Assembly (NCBI GenBank): GCA_900466945.1
Contig: UBNV01000008.1
Location: 124,001-188,000 of the forward strand
Origin: Hyphomicrobiales bacterium
GTDB lineage: Bacteria; Pseudomonadota; Alphaproteobacteria; Rhizobiales; Rhizobiaceae
Direction of reading: 5' to 3'
DNA: 64,000 nucleotides
Shown: positions 1-8,554 of the stretch, piece by piece
Position numbering within the stretch: the first letter of the stretch is position 1
Layout of the letters: each line of letters starts with the position of its first letter
The notes under the pieces: model-generated
Seen by the model: the letters and a program-made list of their open reading frames with translations, nothing else
Told to the model about the DNA's origin: nothing
The model's database searches: none
Made by a program: the position numbers and the translations under genes

Positions 1-859
1 TGCCGAAGCGCCCGACGAGCCTGGCGTTGACGAAGGACGAAAGGGCCATGAACAAAGCAACCGCCGCAAAGGCGACTGGGAACCAGACGCCTAGGCCGTA
101 GATCCCCACATAGACCTGCTGCGCGGAGTTGATGAAACCGAATAGTGCGCCGAAGATAAAGGTGCTGGCGATGGTGTAGCAGAGCGCCACGCGGTCGGTC
201 AGAACGATGCGGAAGCCGTCTATGATGACCTTCGGCGTAAAGGGGCGGACGTCTTCGGGGGCGAGTGTCTCTGGCAGGCGGACATACATCCAGGCACCGA
301 CGATCACCGCGATCACCGCCATGAAGACGAAGATCCAGTGCCAGTCGCCGAAGAGCATGATTACCTGGCCGGTTCCGGGAGCCACGACGGGGATGACCAT
401 GAAGACCATCATGATCAGCGACATGACTTCGGCCATCTGGCGGCCGCCGAAGACGTCACGCACGATTGAGACAGTGATGACGCGGGTCGCGGCCGAGCCG
501 ATGCCCTGGATGAAGCGCAGCAGAAGCAACGATTCGAAGGACGGCACGAAGACGACGGCGAGCGAGGAGACGACATAGATCGCCAGGCCGACGATCATCG
601 GCATGCGCCGGCCAAAACGGTCGGCGATCGGTCCGTAAAAGAGCTGCGCGACGCCGAAGCCGATGAGATAGGCGGAGATGACATATTGGCGGTGGTTTTC
701 GTTCTCGACATTGAGTGCGGCCCCGATCTCCTGGAGGCCTGGCAGCATGATGTCGATGGCAAGCGCGTTGAGCGCCATGAGGAAGGCCATCATCGCGATG
801 AATTCGGCGCGTCCCATGCCCCCCAGGGTCTTGGGGGCGGACTGTAATGAATCTGACAT
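1..859 (-). CDS. MFS drug exporter, Bcr/CflA type (3' end outside window)
   Basis: An inner-membrane proton-driven exporter of the major facilitator superfamily, drug:H+ antiporter 12-TM type. Only the first 286 residues are present because the gene runs off the left edge. The N-terminal helix carries the AIDIMLPGL segment (residues 34-42) that corresponds to the D-x-LP signature of Bcr/CflA proteins. Loop 2-3 has the MFS motif A form GPIADRFGRR (residues 76-85). Several hydrophobic helices follow. The ATG at 859 has a modest AAGG about nine bases upstream. No regulator lies beside it inside the window, so the substrate cannot be stated. The superfamily call is firm, the Bcr/CflA subgroup likely. 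Confidence 0.88.
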   Translation of the reverse strand, partial: MSDSLQSAPKTLGGMGRAEFIAMMAFLMALNALAIDIMLPGLQEIGAALNVENENHRQYVISAYLIGFGVAQLFYGPIADRFGRRMPMIVGLAIYVVSSLAVVFVPSFESLLLLRFIQGIGSAATRVITVSIVRDVFGGRQMAEVMSLIMMVFMVIPVVAPGTGQVIMLFGDWHWIFVFMAVIAVIVGAWMYVRLPETLAPEDVRPFTPKVIIDGFRIVLTDRVALCYTIASTFIFGALFGFINSAQQVYVGIYGLGVWFPVAFAAVALFMALSSFVNARLVGRFG

Positions 860-879
860 GAAGTGATACCTTGGAACGG

Positions 880-913
880 CATGAAGGCGTTGCTTGGGAA
901 CAACGCCTTCATG
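880..913. terminator. 13-bp hairpin downstream of grxD
   Basis: A perfect 13-bp inverted repeat (arms 880-892 and 901-913, 8-nt loop) lies between the start of the MFS gene and the stop codon of grxD, the position of a grxD terminator. No T-run follows on either strand, so it may act as an mRNA-stabilising or processing hairpin instead. Confidence 0.5.
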
Positions 914-948
914 ACCTGGGAAATTTAAGCGCCTTGCGGCAGATAGGG

Positions 949-1281
949 TTAGGCTGCGCCGCGGACGGCGATGCCCTGGTCTTCGAAATGCTTCTGCAGT
1001 TCGCCCGCCTGGAACATCTCCCGCACGATGTCACAGCCGCCGACGAATTCGCCCTTGATGTAGAGCTGCGGAATGGTCGGCCAGTTGGAATATTCCTTGA
1101 TGCCTTCACGGATTTCCATGTCTGCGAGGACATTCACGCCCTTGTAGTTCACCCCGAGGTAATCGAGAATCTGGACCACCTGGCCCGAGAAACCACACTG
1201 TGGGAACTGCGGGCTGCCCTTCATGAACAGGACCACGTCATTGGTCTTCACTTCGTTTGCGATGAATTCGTGGGCGCTCAT
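949..1281 (-). CDS. grxD: monothiol glutaredoxin (Grx4/GrxD type)
   Basis: A 110-residue single-domain monothiol glutaredoxin that in this family carries a [2Fe-2S] cluster bridged with glutathione and passes it to acceptor proteins or works with BolA. The diagnostic CGFS active site is at residues 29-32. The WPTIPQLY segment (cis-proline) and the GGCDI glutathione-binding segment follow in order. The ATG at 1281 has a good AAGGAAG ribosome site six bases upstream. A bolA gene lies 1.7 kb upstream on the same strand, as is common in rhizobia, although a plus-strand gene is inserted between them here. Length and motifs fit the family throughout. Confidence 0.96.
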   Translation of the reverse strand: MSAHEFIANEVKTNDVVLFMKGSPQFPQCGFSGQVVQILDYLGVNYKGVNVLADMEIREGIKEYSNWPTIPQLYIKGEFVGGCDIVREMFQAGELQKHFEDQGIAVRGAA

Positions 1282-1387
1282 GTCATTCTTCCTTTCACAT
1301 GCCGTTCAAGGCGGCAGCTTCGATGTGCCGTAGAAATAGCAACACAGCTCGCCTTTTGCCAGTGGCGAGTTTGCGGCTACGCCTGAA

Positions 1388-1618
1388 TTAACGGGCCCGC
1401 TGGCGGCTGCGCTTGGCAGCAGAGCGGCGGCGGCTCACCTGCTTGCGGGCCGGGGCCTTCACGCGCTTGCTCGTCTTGCGCACGAAGCGTCCGGTCGTTG
1501 CGGAGCGGGTCTGGCGCTTGCGCCGACGCGTCGTGCCGCTGCGGGTCGATTTCTTGAGGATTTCCTTGAGGACGCCTTCGACGACGTCCTTGACGATGTT
1601 TCCGAGCAGATCCGCCAT
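1388..1618 (-). CDS. small polybasic protein, function unknown
   Basis: A predicted 76-residue protein with a striking two-part composition. Residues 1-22 form an amphipathic helix with acidic and hydrophobic residues, starting MADLLGNIVKDVVEGVLKEI. Residues 23-76 are almost entirely Arg, Lys, Ser and Thr with no acidic residue. The ATG at 1618 was chosen over one 21 bases upstream because AGAGGGA sits about six bases before it. The tail resembles histone-H1-like or ribosomal-protein extensions and would bind nucleic acid or acidic phospholipids; that is inference. It lies about 100 bases upstream of grxD on the same strand. Composition is unlikely to arise in a spurious frame with a good RBS, but no family was recognised. 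Confidence 0.62.
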   Translation of the reverse strand: MADLLGNIVKDVVEGVLKEILKKSTRSGTTRRRKRQTRSATTGRFVRKTSKRVKAPARKQVSRRRSAAKRSRQRAR

Positions 1619-1728
1619 GATTATCCCTCTTGCACTCACGGTTCTGGATGGTTTTGTTCCTTACGCTCTTTAAATCAGCGCAAATCTCGTCTAGCAAGCG
1701 CCACCTGCGGCCGCTTGCCGTCGATTGA

Positions 1729-2901
1729 GTGACCGCTTTCATGATCCACAGCCGCATCGTGCTGCATTTCCCGGGGTTCGAACCCCTCAGTGCAGAAGCC
1801 CACCGCCAGCGCTATGAGCGCTCCGCCGCTCAGGCTGCCCGGGTCTGGCAGGCACGCTTCGCTGTGGGTTCGCTGTCCGTCGATGAAACGGGCGTGCACT
1901 TTCCGGTGGATGCCGAGGTGGCCGGCTGGGCGACGCGCTCCGATATCCATGTGTTCGACCACAATAACCTGATCTCCGCGATGCGGTCCGAGCCGGTCTG
2001 GCAGCAGATTACAAGAGGCTTTAAGGCAGGTTTCGACGTCGTGCGGCAGGGCGGAGCCTTCGGCTATTTTCGCCATGCCTGGCGTTTCGGCCTGTTCTTT
2101 CTCTTCCCCTTCCTGTTTCTCGCCGCCGGTGTGGCACTCGGGGTGAATATCGCGGCCATTCCATCAACATTCGACCTGTCGTTCTGGTGGTTCTTCCTCA
2201 CCGTGCCTGCGGGAGCCCTTGTCTTTCGCTATGGTGTCCTTCGGCTCTCGGATCGCTATCATGTGCTGCATCTGCTGGCCGACTGGCGGCTCGCCGTTGC
2301 CGTTGCCGTTGCCGAGAACCGGTCGGAGGTCGCATCCTTCATAGAGACTGCGGCAGATCAGGCGATTGCTGCGCTCAAGCAGCCTTCGGACGAAATCCTG
2401 GTCACATCGCACAGCATGGGGGCCAATTTTGCCCTGTCGGTCGTCGGTCGCCTGCTTGAGAAGGGACCTGAGGTCCTAGGGGAACGGCGGATTGTTTTCG
2501 TCACGCTGGGTGGAGCGGCTCTGCAGTGCAGTCTGTTGTCGAGCGCGACCGTCCTTCGCCGTCGCATCGGAAGCGTCGCGCGTAGCCAGGCCATCGACTG
2601 GTTCGATATCCAGTGCCTGACCGACCCGATCCATCTCTACAAATGTCATACGGTGGCGCTGTCTGGTCACAAGGATGCGCCACAGCCAAAGCTGGTCTTC
2701 GTCCGTTTCAAGCACGCCATGTCGCCTGAGCGCTACGAGAAGAACCGCCGCGATTTTCTGCGCATGCACCGGCAATATGTGCTTGGCCCCGACCAGCCGA
2801 GCGGCTTCGACTTCACCTTGATGACGGCTGGGCCACTCCCGGCGAACAGCTTCCAAGCGCTGGATTCGACGCGCGCTCCGGTCATTCATCCGATGTCATG
2901 A
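1729..2901 (+). CDS. membrane-anchored alpha/beta-hydrolase-like protein
   Basis: A 390-residue protein of unknown function. Two strongly hydrophobic stretches at about residues 118-143 and 151-172 look like a membrane hairpin. The C-terminal half contains TSHSMG (residues 226-231), a variant of the lipase nucleophile elbow G-x-S-x-G in which the first Gly is Ser; Ser229 would be the nucleophile. It follows a hydrophobic strand (EILV), as expected for an alpha/beta hydrolase. No signal peptide was seen. The first in-frame start is GTG at 1729, with ATG at 1741 as the alternative; neither has a strong ribosome site. It stands alone on the plus strand between minus-strand genes. A hydrolase role is plausible but not proven; substrate unknown. 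Confidence 0.8.
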   Translation: MTAFMIHSRIVLHFPGFEPLSAEAHRQRYERSAAQAARVWQARFAVGSLSVDETGVHFPVDAEVAGWATRSDIHVFDHNNLISAMRSEPVWQQITRGFKAGFDVVRQGGAFGYFRHAWRFGLFFLFPFLFLAAGVALGVNIAAIPSTFDLSFWWFFLTVPAGALVFRYGVLRLSDRYHVLHLLADWRLAVAVAVAENRSEVASFIETAADQAIAALKQPSDEILVTSHSMGANFALSVVGRLLEKGPEVLGERRIVFVTLGGAALQCSLLSSATVLRRRIGSVARSQAIDWFDIQCLTDPIHLYKCHTVALSGHKDAPQPKLVFVRFKHAMSPERYEKNRRDFLRMHRQYVLGPDQPSGFDFTLMTAGPLPANSFQALDSTRAPVIHPMS

Positions 2902-2931
2902 AAAAAGGCCCACCGGTGAACGGCAGGCCTT
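2901..2931 (-). terminator. rho-independent terminator of bolA
   Basis: On the minus strand a hairpin with AAGGCC/GGCCTT outer arms (2926-2931 and 2905-2910) and an inner CCG/CGG pair is followed by a run of six T (2906-2901). It lies between the convergent stop codons of bolA and the 390-residue plus-strand gene and should end bolA transcription. Confidence 0.75.
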
Positions 2932-2955
2932 AGATCTCGGAAAGGACAACCCCGA

Positions 2956-3189
2956 TCAGTCGGGAATGCTGGTCTGCAGCGCGAGTGCATGCAGCACACC
3001 GCCCATATTGCCCTTCAGGGCGTCGTAGACCATCTGGTGCTGCTGGACGCGGCTCTTGCCCCGGAAGGCTTCGGCGACGACCTCGGCGGCATAGTGATCA
3101 CCGTCTCCGGCGAGGTCGCGGATAACGACCTTTGCTCCCGGAATGCCGGCCTTGATCATGTCTTCGATGTCGCCTGGTTTCATCGGCAT
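2956..3189 (-). CDS. bolA: BolA-family protein
   Basis: A 77-residue BolA/YrbA-type protein. Members of this size pair with CGFS glutaredoxins to hold or sense a [2Fe-2S] cluster. The conserved helix-turn-like core is visible: IRDLAGDGDHYAAEVVAEAF followed by VQQHQMVYDAL, including the His of the family in the R-x-x-x-H-Q-x-V-Y segment. The start at 3189 has GAGG upstream; an internal Met three codons later is an alternative. purL is the next gene upstream on the same strand (114 bases) and grxD the next minus-strand partner downstream apart from the small basic gene, which supports the BolA-Grx functional pair. Confidence 0.93.
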   Translation of the reverse strand: MPMKPGDIEDMIKAGIPGAKVVIRDLAGDGDHYAAEVVAEAFRGKSRVQQHQMVYDALKGNMGGVLHALALQTSIPD

Positions 3190-3303
3190 GTAATGGATCC
3201 CTCATGCAAATCAGCTATGGGAGAACTATCGTGCATTCACAGAAGCGATTCAATGGGGCAGGCAGCGCCTACCCCATGCTCCACAGGCATGTGATCGTAG
3301 ACT

Positions 3304-5526
3304 TCAGGCCAGTTCGCCGTCCATGAGCGCGGGGAACCAGGCTTCGTGGGCCGCCTTGAGGTCTTCGACCGCAACCGGCTTGGCATCGCCCAGAACCACG
3401 TTCGAACCACCGGTGCGGCCGATCCACGGGCAGAAGACGCCAGCGGCTTCGGCGCGGACCTGGACCTGGTCGACATTGGCTTCGGTGACGGTCAGGACAT
3501 AGCGGCCCTGGTCTTCGCCGTAGAAGACGGCGATCGGGTTCGCGTCGTTCAGCGCATTGATATGTGCACCGATGCCGGAGGCCATCGCCATTTCGGCGAC
3601 GGCGAGGCCAAGGCCACCAGACGAGCAATCGTGCACGGCGGTTGTGAGGCCATCCTGGATCAGGCCGCGAACGAAATCGCCGACCTTCTTTTCATGCTCG
3701 AGATCGACATGCGGGGCGGGCCCATCCGTGCGGCCATGGATGTCGCGCAGATACACCGACTGGCCGAGATGCGTGCCCCAGCCGGACGGCGCGCCGGCCA
3801 GCAGGATGGCTTCGCCCTGAGCCGCAAAGCGGATGCGGGCCATCTTCTTCCAGTCCTTCATCAGGCCGACGCCGGCAATCGTCGGGGTCGGCAGGATGCC
3901 TTGGCCGTTGGTCTCGTTGTAGAGCGAGACATTGCCCGAGACGATCGGGAAGTCGAGGGCCTTGCAGGCCTCGCCGATGCCTTTGATTGCAAAGACGAAC
4001 TGGCCCATGATTTCAGGGCGCTCGGGGTTGCCGAAGTTCAGGTTGTCGGTCGCGGCGAGTGGCAGAGCCCCGGTCGCGGTAATGTTGCGCCAGCATTCGG
4101 CAACGGCCTGCTTGCCGCCTTCGAAGGGATCGGCCTCGACATAACGCGGGGTGACGTCGGAGGAGAAGGCGAGCGCCTTGGAGGCATGGCCCTCGACGCG
4201 GATCACGCCGGCATCGCCGCCGGGCAGTTGCAGCGAATTGCCCTGAATCAGCGTGTCATACTGCTCATAGACCCAGCGGCGCGAGGAGTTGTTGGCGGAG
4301 CCGACGAGCTTCAACAGCGCGTCTGCGACGTCGCCGGCTGGAATGTCGTTCTCGGCAAGGGGGGCAGGGGTCTTCGGCTCGATCCACGGACGATCGTATT
4401 CCGGAGCCTCGTCGCCGAGTTCCTTGATCGGCAGGTTCGCGACTTCCTCGCCCTGATGGATGACGCGGAAGCGCAGGTCGTCGGTGGTGTAGCCGACGAT
4501 CGCGAAGTCGAGACCCCACTTGACGAAGATCGCCTTGGCGACCTCTTCCTTGGAAGGCTCGAGCACCATGAGCATGCGCTCCTGGCTTTCCGACAGCATC
4601 ATTTCATAGGCCGTCATGCGCTCTTCACGCACCGGCACCTTGTCGAGCATGAGTTCGATGCCGAGGCCGCCCTTGGCGCCCATTTCGACCGCCGAGCAGG
4701 TCAGGCCGGCGGCCCCCATGTCCTGGATCGCGATGACGGCGCCGGTCTGCATCAGTTCGAGGCAGGCTTCCAGCAGGCACTTTTCGGTGAAGGGATCGCC
4801 GACCTGAACGGTCGGGCGCTTCTCTTCGATCGACTCGTCGAATTCTGCCGATGCCATGGTCGCGCCGCCGACGCCGTCACGACCGGTCTTGGCGCCCAAA
4901 TAGACGACGGGAAGACCGACGCCCTTGGCTTCCGACAGGAAGATGCCGTCGGCCTTGGCAAGGCCGGCAGCGAATGCGTTGACCAGGATGTTGCCATTGT
5001 AGCGAGCGTCGAACTCGACCTCACCACCGACCGTGGGCACGCCGAAGGAATTGCCGTAACCGCCGACACCCGCAACGACGCCGGCAACCAGATGCTTGGT
5101 CTTCGGATGATCGGGAGCACCGAAGCGCAGCGCGTTCATGGCGGCGACCGGACGGGCGCCCATAGTGAAAACGTCGCGCAGAATGCCGCCGACGCCGGTT
5201 GCCGCGCCCTGATAGGGCTCGATGTAAGACGGGTGGTTGTGGCTCTCCATCTTGAAGACGACGACGTCGCCGTCATCGATATCGACGACACCGGCATTTT
5301 CGCCCGGTCCCTGGATGACGCGCGGACCCTTGGTCGGCAGCGTCTTCAGCCACTTCTTTGAGGACTTGTAGGAGCAGTGCTCGTTCCACATCGCCGAGAA
5401 GATCCCGAGCTCTGTGAAAGTCGGCTCACGTCCGATCAGGTTCAGGATGCGATCGTATTCATCCGGCTTCAGGCCGTGGCTTGCGATCAATTCTGCGGTG
5501 ATGGAACGGGAGTTGGAAACGGTCAT
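3304..5526 (-). CDS. purL: phosphoribosylformylglycinamidine synthase subunit PurL
   Basis: The synthetase subunit of the three-part FGAM synthase, which converts FGAR, glutamine and ATP to FGAM in step four of purine synthesis. At 740 residues it is the small form that needs PurQ and PurS, both encoded further along this strand. Visible landmarks are [11 protein letters not shown] at about residues 47-57 (the conserved His and Lys region), GVGGILRD and GARPVA in the first AIRS-like half, and DMGAAGLTC plus the DCSSGGLG segment of the second half. The start was set at 5526, where GAGA precedes the ATG and the product begins [10 protein letters not shown]; a longer reading to 5586 adds 20 residues unlike the family. 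bolA follows downstream. Confidence 0.97.
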   Translation of the reverse strand: MTVSNSRSITAELIASHGLKPDEYDRILNLIGREPTFTELGIFSAMWNEHCSYKSSKKWLKTLPTKGPRVIQGPGENAGVVDIDDGDVVVFKMESHNHPSYIEPYQGAATGVGGILRDVFTMGARPVAAMNALRFGAPDHPKTKHLVAGVVAGVGGYGNSFGVPTVGGEVEFDARYNGNILVNAFAAGLAKADGIFLSEAKGVGLPVVYLGAKTGRDGVGGATMASAEFDESIEEKRPTVQVGDPFTEKCLLEACLELMQTGAVIAIQDMGAAGLTCSAVEMGAKGGLGIELMLDKVPVREERMTAYEMMLSESQERMLMVLEPSKEEVAKAIFVKWGLDFAIVGYTTDDLRFRVIHQGEEVANLPIKELGDEAPEYDRPWIEPKTPAPLAENDIPAGDVADALLKLVGSANNSSRRWVYEQYDTLIQGNSLQLPGGDAGVIRVEGHASKALAFSSDVTPRYVEADPFEGGKQAVAECWRNITATGALPLAATDNLNFGNPERPEIMGQFVFAIKGIGEACKALDFPIVSGNVSLYNETNGQGILPTPTIAGVGLMKDWKKMARIRFAAQGEAILLAGAPSGWGTHLGQSVYLRDIHGRTDGPAPHVDLEHEKKVGDFVRGLIQDGLTTAVHDCSSGGLGLAVAEMAMASGIGAHINALNDANPIAVFYGEDQGRYVLTVTEANVDQVQVRAEAAGVFCPWIGRTGGSNVVLGDAKPVAVEDLKAAHEAWFPALMDGELA

Positions 5527-5673
5527 CTGGCTCTCAGGGCAATGGAGATCGGTGGGAGATCGGTTTCGAGGCAGGCTATAACTCAAGCCTGCGCGCGGCG
5601 CACTTGAAAAATGCGCGCAATCAGGCCTTTCCTGCCGCTTTCCGGCATAGGTCGCCTTGCATATTCCCGATGG

Positions 5674-7092
5674 TCAGACGATGGCGCTGGTGCCAAGCGG
5701 TGACTGGTCGAGGATGCGCCGAACCGTCTTAAGCCCTTCGATCGAAATTGAACGTTCGCGACCTTCGCTGAAGCCGACGCGGACATGGTGATAGACCCGC
5801 GACGAACGGGCAGGCTTGAACTCGTCCTCGTCGTCGATCAGCACATCGGCATCGAGCACGGCCTGCTTGAACGTGCCGGACATCCAGGGCTCGGGAAGCT
5901 TCAGCCAGAAGAAGGGCAGGCGCGGATGGGAGCGGAAGTCCTTGCCGGCGAAAAGCTCGCGGACAACCGCTTCGCGCGCGCCGATTTCCGCCAGCACCTT
6001 ACCCCGGATCTCGCCGGCGGCGCCCGACAGTACCAGCCGGGCAGAGAGTTCAGCGAGAAGGAAAGGCAGGCCGCCGCTCACCATCTTCTGGGTCACGCGG
6101 ACGCGCTGGCTCATATGGGGCGGACAGGCGACCCAGCCGCCACGCACGCCGGCTGCGACGCATTTCGACAATCCGTTGAGCAGGAAGGTCCGGTCTGGCG
6201 AGAGTTCGGCCAGGAGCGGAATCTCATCTGCGATCATGCCGCCATAGAGATAATCCTCGATCAGCCAAACGTTGTATTTGCGGGCGATAGCGACGATGTC
6301 CTTGCGCCTGGAGAGCGGGAGCGTCGCAAGCGTCGGGTTCTGCCCTGATGACATGATGAATGCGGCCTTTGGATGCTCCCGGGCGCAGACGCGCTCGAAA
6401 TCCTCCGGCAGGATCCCGTCCTGGTCCGAATCGACGAGTGCAATCTGCCGGCCCATCAGGTTCGCGCTGCGGGAGACCTGCGAATAGGTCAAATGCTCGC
6501 AGACGATCCGGTCGCCAGCGCCACTTACGGCAGCCACAACGGCGTTGATGCCGGCATGCACGCCGAGTTGCGGCAGGATCTGTTCGGCATCGGGTGTCCA
6601 GCTGCCCGAAGACAGCCATTGCCGGCCCGCATCCAGCCAGTCGGGGGAAAGGGTTCGGGTGTAGCTCGAAATTTCGCCCGGATGGGCAGAGGCGATCTCC
6701 GCCATGATGCGCCCGACCAGTTCTGCCTGGCCGACATCAATCGCGGCCGTTGTGTCGAAGCGCAGCTTGCCCGGCGGTGGGATGATGGCGCGCGTGCCGC
6801 CATAGTTGATCGACACAGGATCGCGGGGCTGCGCCGCACCGTTGTCGTCGCTGCCCTGAACATAGGTGCCGCGGCCGACCTCGCCGGTGACCAGTCCTCT
6901 TTGGCGCAGCAAGGCATAGGCACGGGAGATTGTCCCTATTGTCACCCCGACGTCATAGGCGAGATCGCGCTGCGGCGGCAATTTGGCGCCATTGGGCAGT
7001 GTGCCTGATTTGATAGCGTTTTCCGCTTCGTCCGCGATGCGGACATATAGCGGGCCAGTACCCGTGTCGAGGGAGGGGAGCCAATTTGTCAT
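5674..7092 (-). CDS. MocR-type regulator: GntR wHTH fused to aminotransferase fold
   Basis: A 472-residue transcription factor of the MocR/GabR subfamily. Residues 15-80 are a GntR winged helix-turn-helix (KLPPQRDLAYDVGVTIGTIS and GEVGRGTYV). Residues 110-472 are a fold-type I PLP aminotransferase domain, with Asp280 in LIEDYLYGG contacting the ring nitrogen and Lys310 in LNGLSKC as the Schiff-base lysine. Such proteins sense PLP or an amine ligand; the ligand here is unknown. The ATG at 7092 was chosen because family N-termini begin MTNWLP-like. It lies only nine bases from a TATAGA -10 element, so the mRNA may be leaderless. It is transcribed divergently from the DUF1127 gene, a probable target along with itself. 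Confidence 0.92.
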   Translation of the reverse strand: MTNWLPSLDTGTGPLYVRIADEAENAIKSGTLPNGAKLPPQRDLAYDVGVTIGTISRAYALLRQRGLVTGEVGRGTYVQGSDDNGAAQPRDPVSINYGGTRAIIPPPGKLRFDTTAAIDVGQAELVGRIMAEIASAHPGEISSYTRTLSPDWLDAGRQWLSSGSWTPDAEQILPQLGVHAGINAVVAAVSGAGDRIVCEHLTYSQVSRSANLMGRQIALVDSDQDGILPEDFERVCAREHPKAAFIMSSGQNPTLATLPLSRRKDIVAIARKYNVWLIEDYLYGGMIADEIPLLAELSPDRTFLLNGLSKCVAAGVRGGWVACPPHMSQRVRVTQKMVSGGLPFLLAELSARLVLSGAAGEIRGKVLAEIGAREAVVRELFAGKDFRSHPRLPFFWLKLPEPWMSGTFKQAVLDADVLIDDEDEFKPARSSRVYHHVRVGFSEGRERSISIEGLKTVRRILDQSPLGTSAIV

Positions 7093-7100
7093 GATGACAA
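7086..7100. promoter_or_regulatory. 15-bp palindrome over the MocR start codon (putative operator)
   Basis: TTGTCATGATGACAA is a perfect odd palindrome that includes the MocR start codon. Related TGTCA/TGACA elements recur in the intergenic region: ATTGTCAC at 7109-7116 and its exact inverse GTGACAAT at 7177-7184 at the start of the DUF1127 gene. They are candidate autoregulatory sites; binding is inferred, not shown. Confidence 0.5.
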
Positions 7101-7101
7101 T

Positions 7102-7130
7102 TCTATATATTGTCACTGTATAGGAGTCAA
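7102..7130 (-). promoter_or_regulatory. promoter of the MocR gene
   Basis: On the minus strand TTGACT (7130-7125) and TATAGA (7107-7102) are separated by exactly 17 bp. The -10 box ends nine bases before the ATG at 7092, so the transcription start would fall within a few bases of the start codon. Confidence 0.6.
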
Positions 7131-7173
7131 TTCATATGCTGTCATCATAGGAATTGACACTGGGATTTTCGCT

Positions 7174-7434
7174 ATGGTGACAATAGAGACAATCGGCTCG
7201 GAGCCCGTGGTTGCCCCGGTTCAGCCGCCAAGATTTGCGTGGCTGGCTGCGACTATGCAGGCTGCTGCAAGGGCGTTGGCGCTGTGGCGGCGGCGACGGA
7301 CGACGCGCGTCCATCTCTCACAATTGACCGAAGATCAGTTGCGGGATGTGGGTCTGTCGCCTGATGTAGCCGAGCGTGAAATCAGGAAGTCGCGTCTGCT
7401 GCTGGTCGAGCGGCCCTATCAGCCGCCGTTCTGA
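7174..7434 (+). CDS. DUF1127 small protein
   Basis: An 86-residue protein with the arginine-rich DUF1127 (YjiS-like) motif in its second half: a WRRRRTTRVHLSQLTEDQLRDVGL segment in which basic residues precede the typical L-x-x-L-D-x-x-L-x-D-I-G-like helix. Members of this family in rhizobia and agrobacteria are small RNA- or stress-linked proteins; the precise role here is unknown. It is read divergently from the MocR regulator with 81 bp between the start codons, and its first codons overlap a GTGACAAT half-site. Its TGA directly abuts the stop codon of the convergent lipoprotein gene. No strong Shine-Dalgarno sequence is visible. Confidence 0.88.
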   Translation: MVTIETIGSEPVVAPVQPPRFAWLAATMQAAARALALWRRRRTTRVHLSQLTEDQLRDVGLSPDVAEREIRKSRLLLVERPYQPPF

Positions 7435-7821
7435 TCAGCAGTCGTTCCTGCCATTCGCCCAGCGGACGACGTCCTGGCGGATCCGTGGCGCGACATCTTC
7501 GTTCAACAGAGGACCGAAGGCGTCGAGACGAGGGGGCGTTCCCTCGGCCTGAACCACGAGCACCGGGCGGTCGTCGCGGGATCCCTTGCGAACCAGGAGG
7601 ATGCGTGGACGACCGGAGAAGGAACTCAGTTCAGGGGAAAGCTGGTAGGTCCGGAAAGCGGCGTCTCCGGACTTGAACCAGCAGTTGTTTGCAGCGACCG
7701 CCACCTTTTCCATGATGTCGAGCGCGGATTGTCCGCGCACTGCGGGCCGAGGGGCCTCTGGCTTGCAGGCCGAGAGACCCGTTGCTGCGAGGAGAATGAC
7801 GGAGAAGGCGAAGCGGCGCAT
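7435..7821 (-). CDS. putative lipoprotein, function unknown
   Basis: A 128-residue exported protein. The N-terminus has a basic n-region (MRRF), a hydrophobic core and a lipobox LSAC ending at Cys19, so it should be lipid-modified and membrane anchored. The mature part contains two further cysteines (in NNCWF and at the C-terminal NDC) that could form a disulfide. No domain was recognised. It is convergent with the DUF1127 gene, with the two stop codons back to back in TGATCA, and lies directly downstream of purQ on the same strand (61-base gap), so it may share the purine transcript. Confidence 0.8.
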   Translation of the reverse strand: MRRFAFSVILLAATGLSACKPEAPRPAVRGQSALDIMEKVAVAANNCWFKSGDAAFRTYQLSPELSSFSGRPRILLVRKGSRDDRPVLVVQAEGTPPRLDAFGPLLNEDVAPRIRQDVVRWANGRNDC

Positions 7822-7882
7822 GGGCGATCTTTCGGCTGACTGCCGCCTTCCCTTAAAGGTCCGTGGTTAAGCGAAGCTTACT

Positions 7883-8554
7883 TCAGGCCGCGATGACGTC
7901 GAGTGCCGAGGCGAAGATGCCGCGACCGTCGTTGCCGCCATGGGCAGCGTCGATCAGATTTTCCGGATGCGGCATCATGCCGAGAACGTTGCCGCGTGCG
8001 TTGATGACGCCGGCGATATCGTTCATCGAGCCGTTCGGATTGGTGCCGTCGGCATAGCGGAAGACCACTTGGCCATTGCCCTCGATCGTCTTCAGCGTCT
8101 CGGCATCGGCGAAGTAGTTGCCGTCGTGGTGAGCGACGGGGCAGCGAATGATCTGGCCCTTGGCATAGGCGCGGGTGAAGTCGGTATCGGCGTTGACCAC
8201 TTCCAGCTTGATTTCCTTGCAGACGAATTTCAGCGACTGGTTGCGCATCAGCGCGCCCGGCAGCATCCCGGCCTCGACCAGGATCTGAAAGCCATTGCAG
8301 ACGCCGATCACCTTGACGCCCTGCTCGGCCTTGTCCTTGATCGCCTGCATGACGGGCATGCGGGCTGCGATCGCGCCACAGCGCAGATAGTCGCCGTAGG
8401 AGAAGCCACCCGGAATGACGATCAGGTCGACATCCGGGATCTCGGTTTCGGTCTGCCAGATGGTGACGGGGGCGTGGCCGGAGATCTTGGTCAAAGCCGC
8501 GATCATGTCACGGTCACGATTGAGGCCTGGGAGCTGGACGACGGCTGATTTCAT
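7883..8554 (-). CDS. purQ: FGAM synthase glutaminase subunit PurQ
   Basis: A 223-residue class I glutamine amidotransferase that supplies ammonia to PurL. The nucleophile elbow GVCNGFQ has Cys86. The C-terminal MPHPEN segment supplies the catalytic His and Glu. The oxyanion strand [11 protein letters not shown] is typical of PurQ. The ATG at 8554 overlaps by four bases (ATGA) the stop codon of the small gene upstream, so the two are probably translationally coupled. purS and purC lie just upstream on the same strand, giving the order purC-purS-small gene-purQ. Family length and motifs match closely. Confidence 0.97.
   Translation of the reverse strand: MKSAVVQLPGLNRDRDMIAALTKISGHAPVTIWQTETEIPDVDLIVIPGGFSYGDYLRCGAIAARMPVMQAIKDKAEQGVKVIGVCNGFQILVEAGMLPGALMRNQSLKFVCKEIKLEVVNADTDFTRAYAKGQIIRCPVAHHDGNYFADAETLKTIEGNGQVVFRYADGTNPNGSMNDIAGVINARGNVLGMMPHPENLIDAAHGGNDGRGIFASALDVIAA

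Noticed and set aside
3346..5361. 671-codon open frame antisense to purL
   Set aside because: Product has no recognisable domain and is the mirror of strongly conserved PurL; long antisense frames are common in GC-rich DNA.
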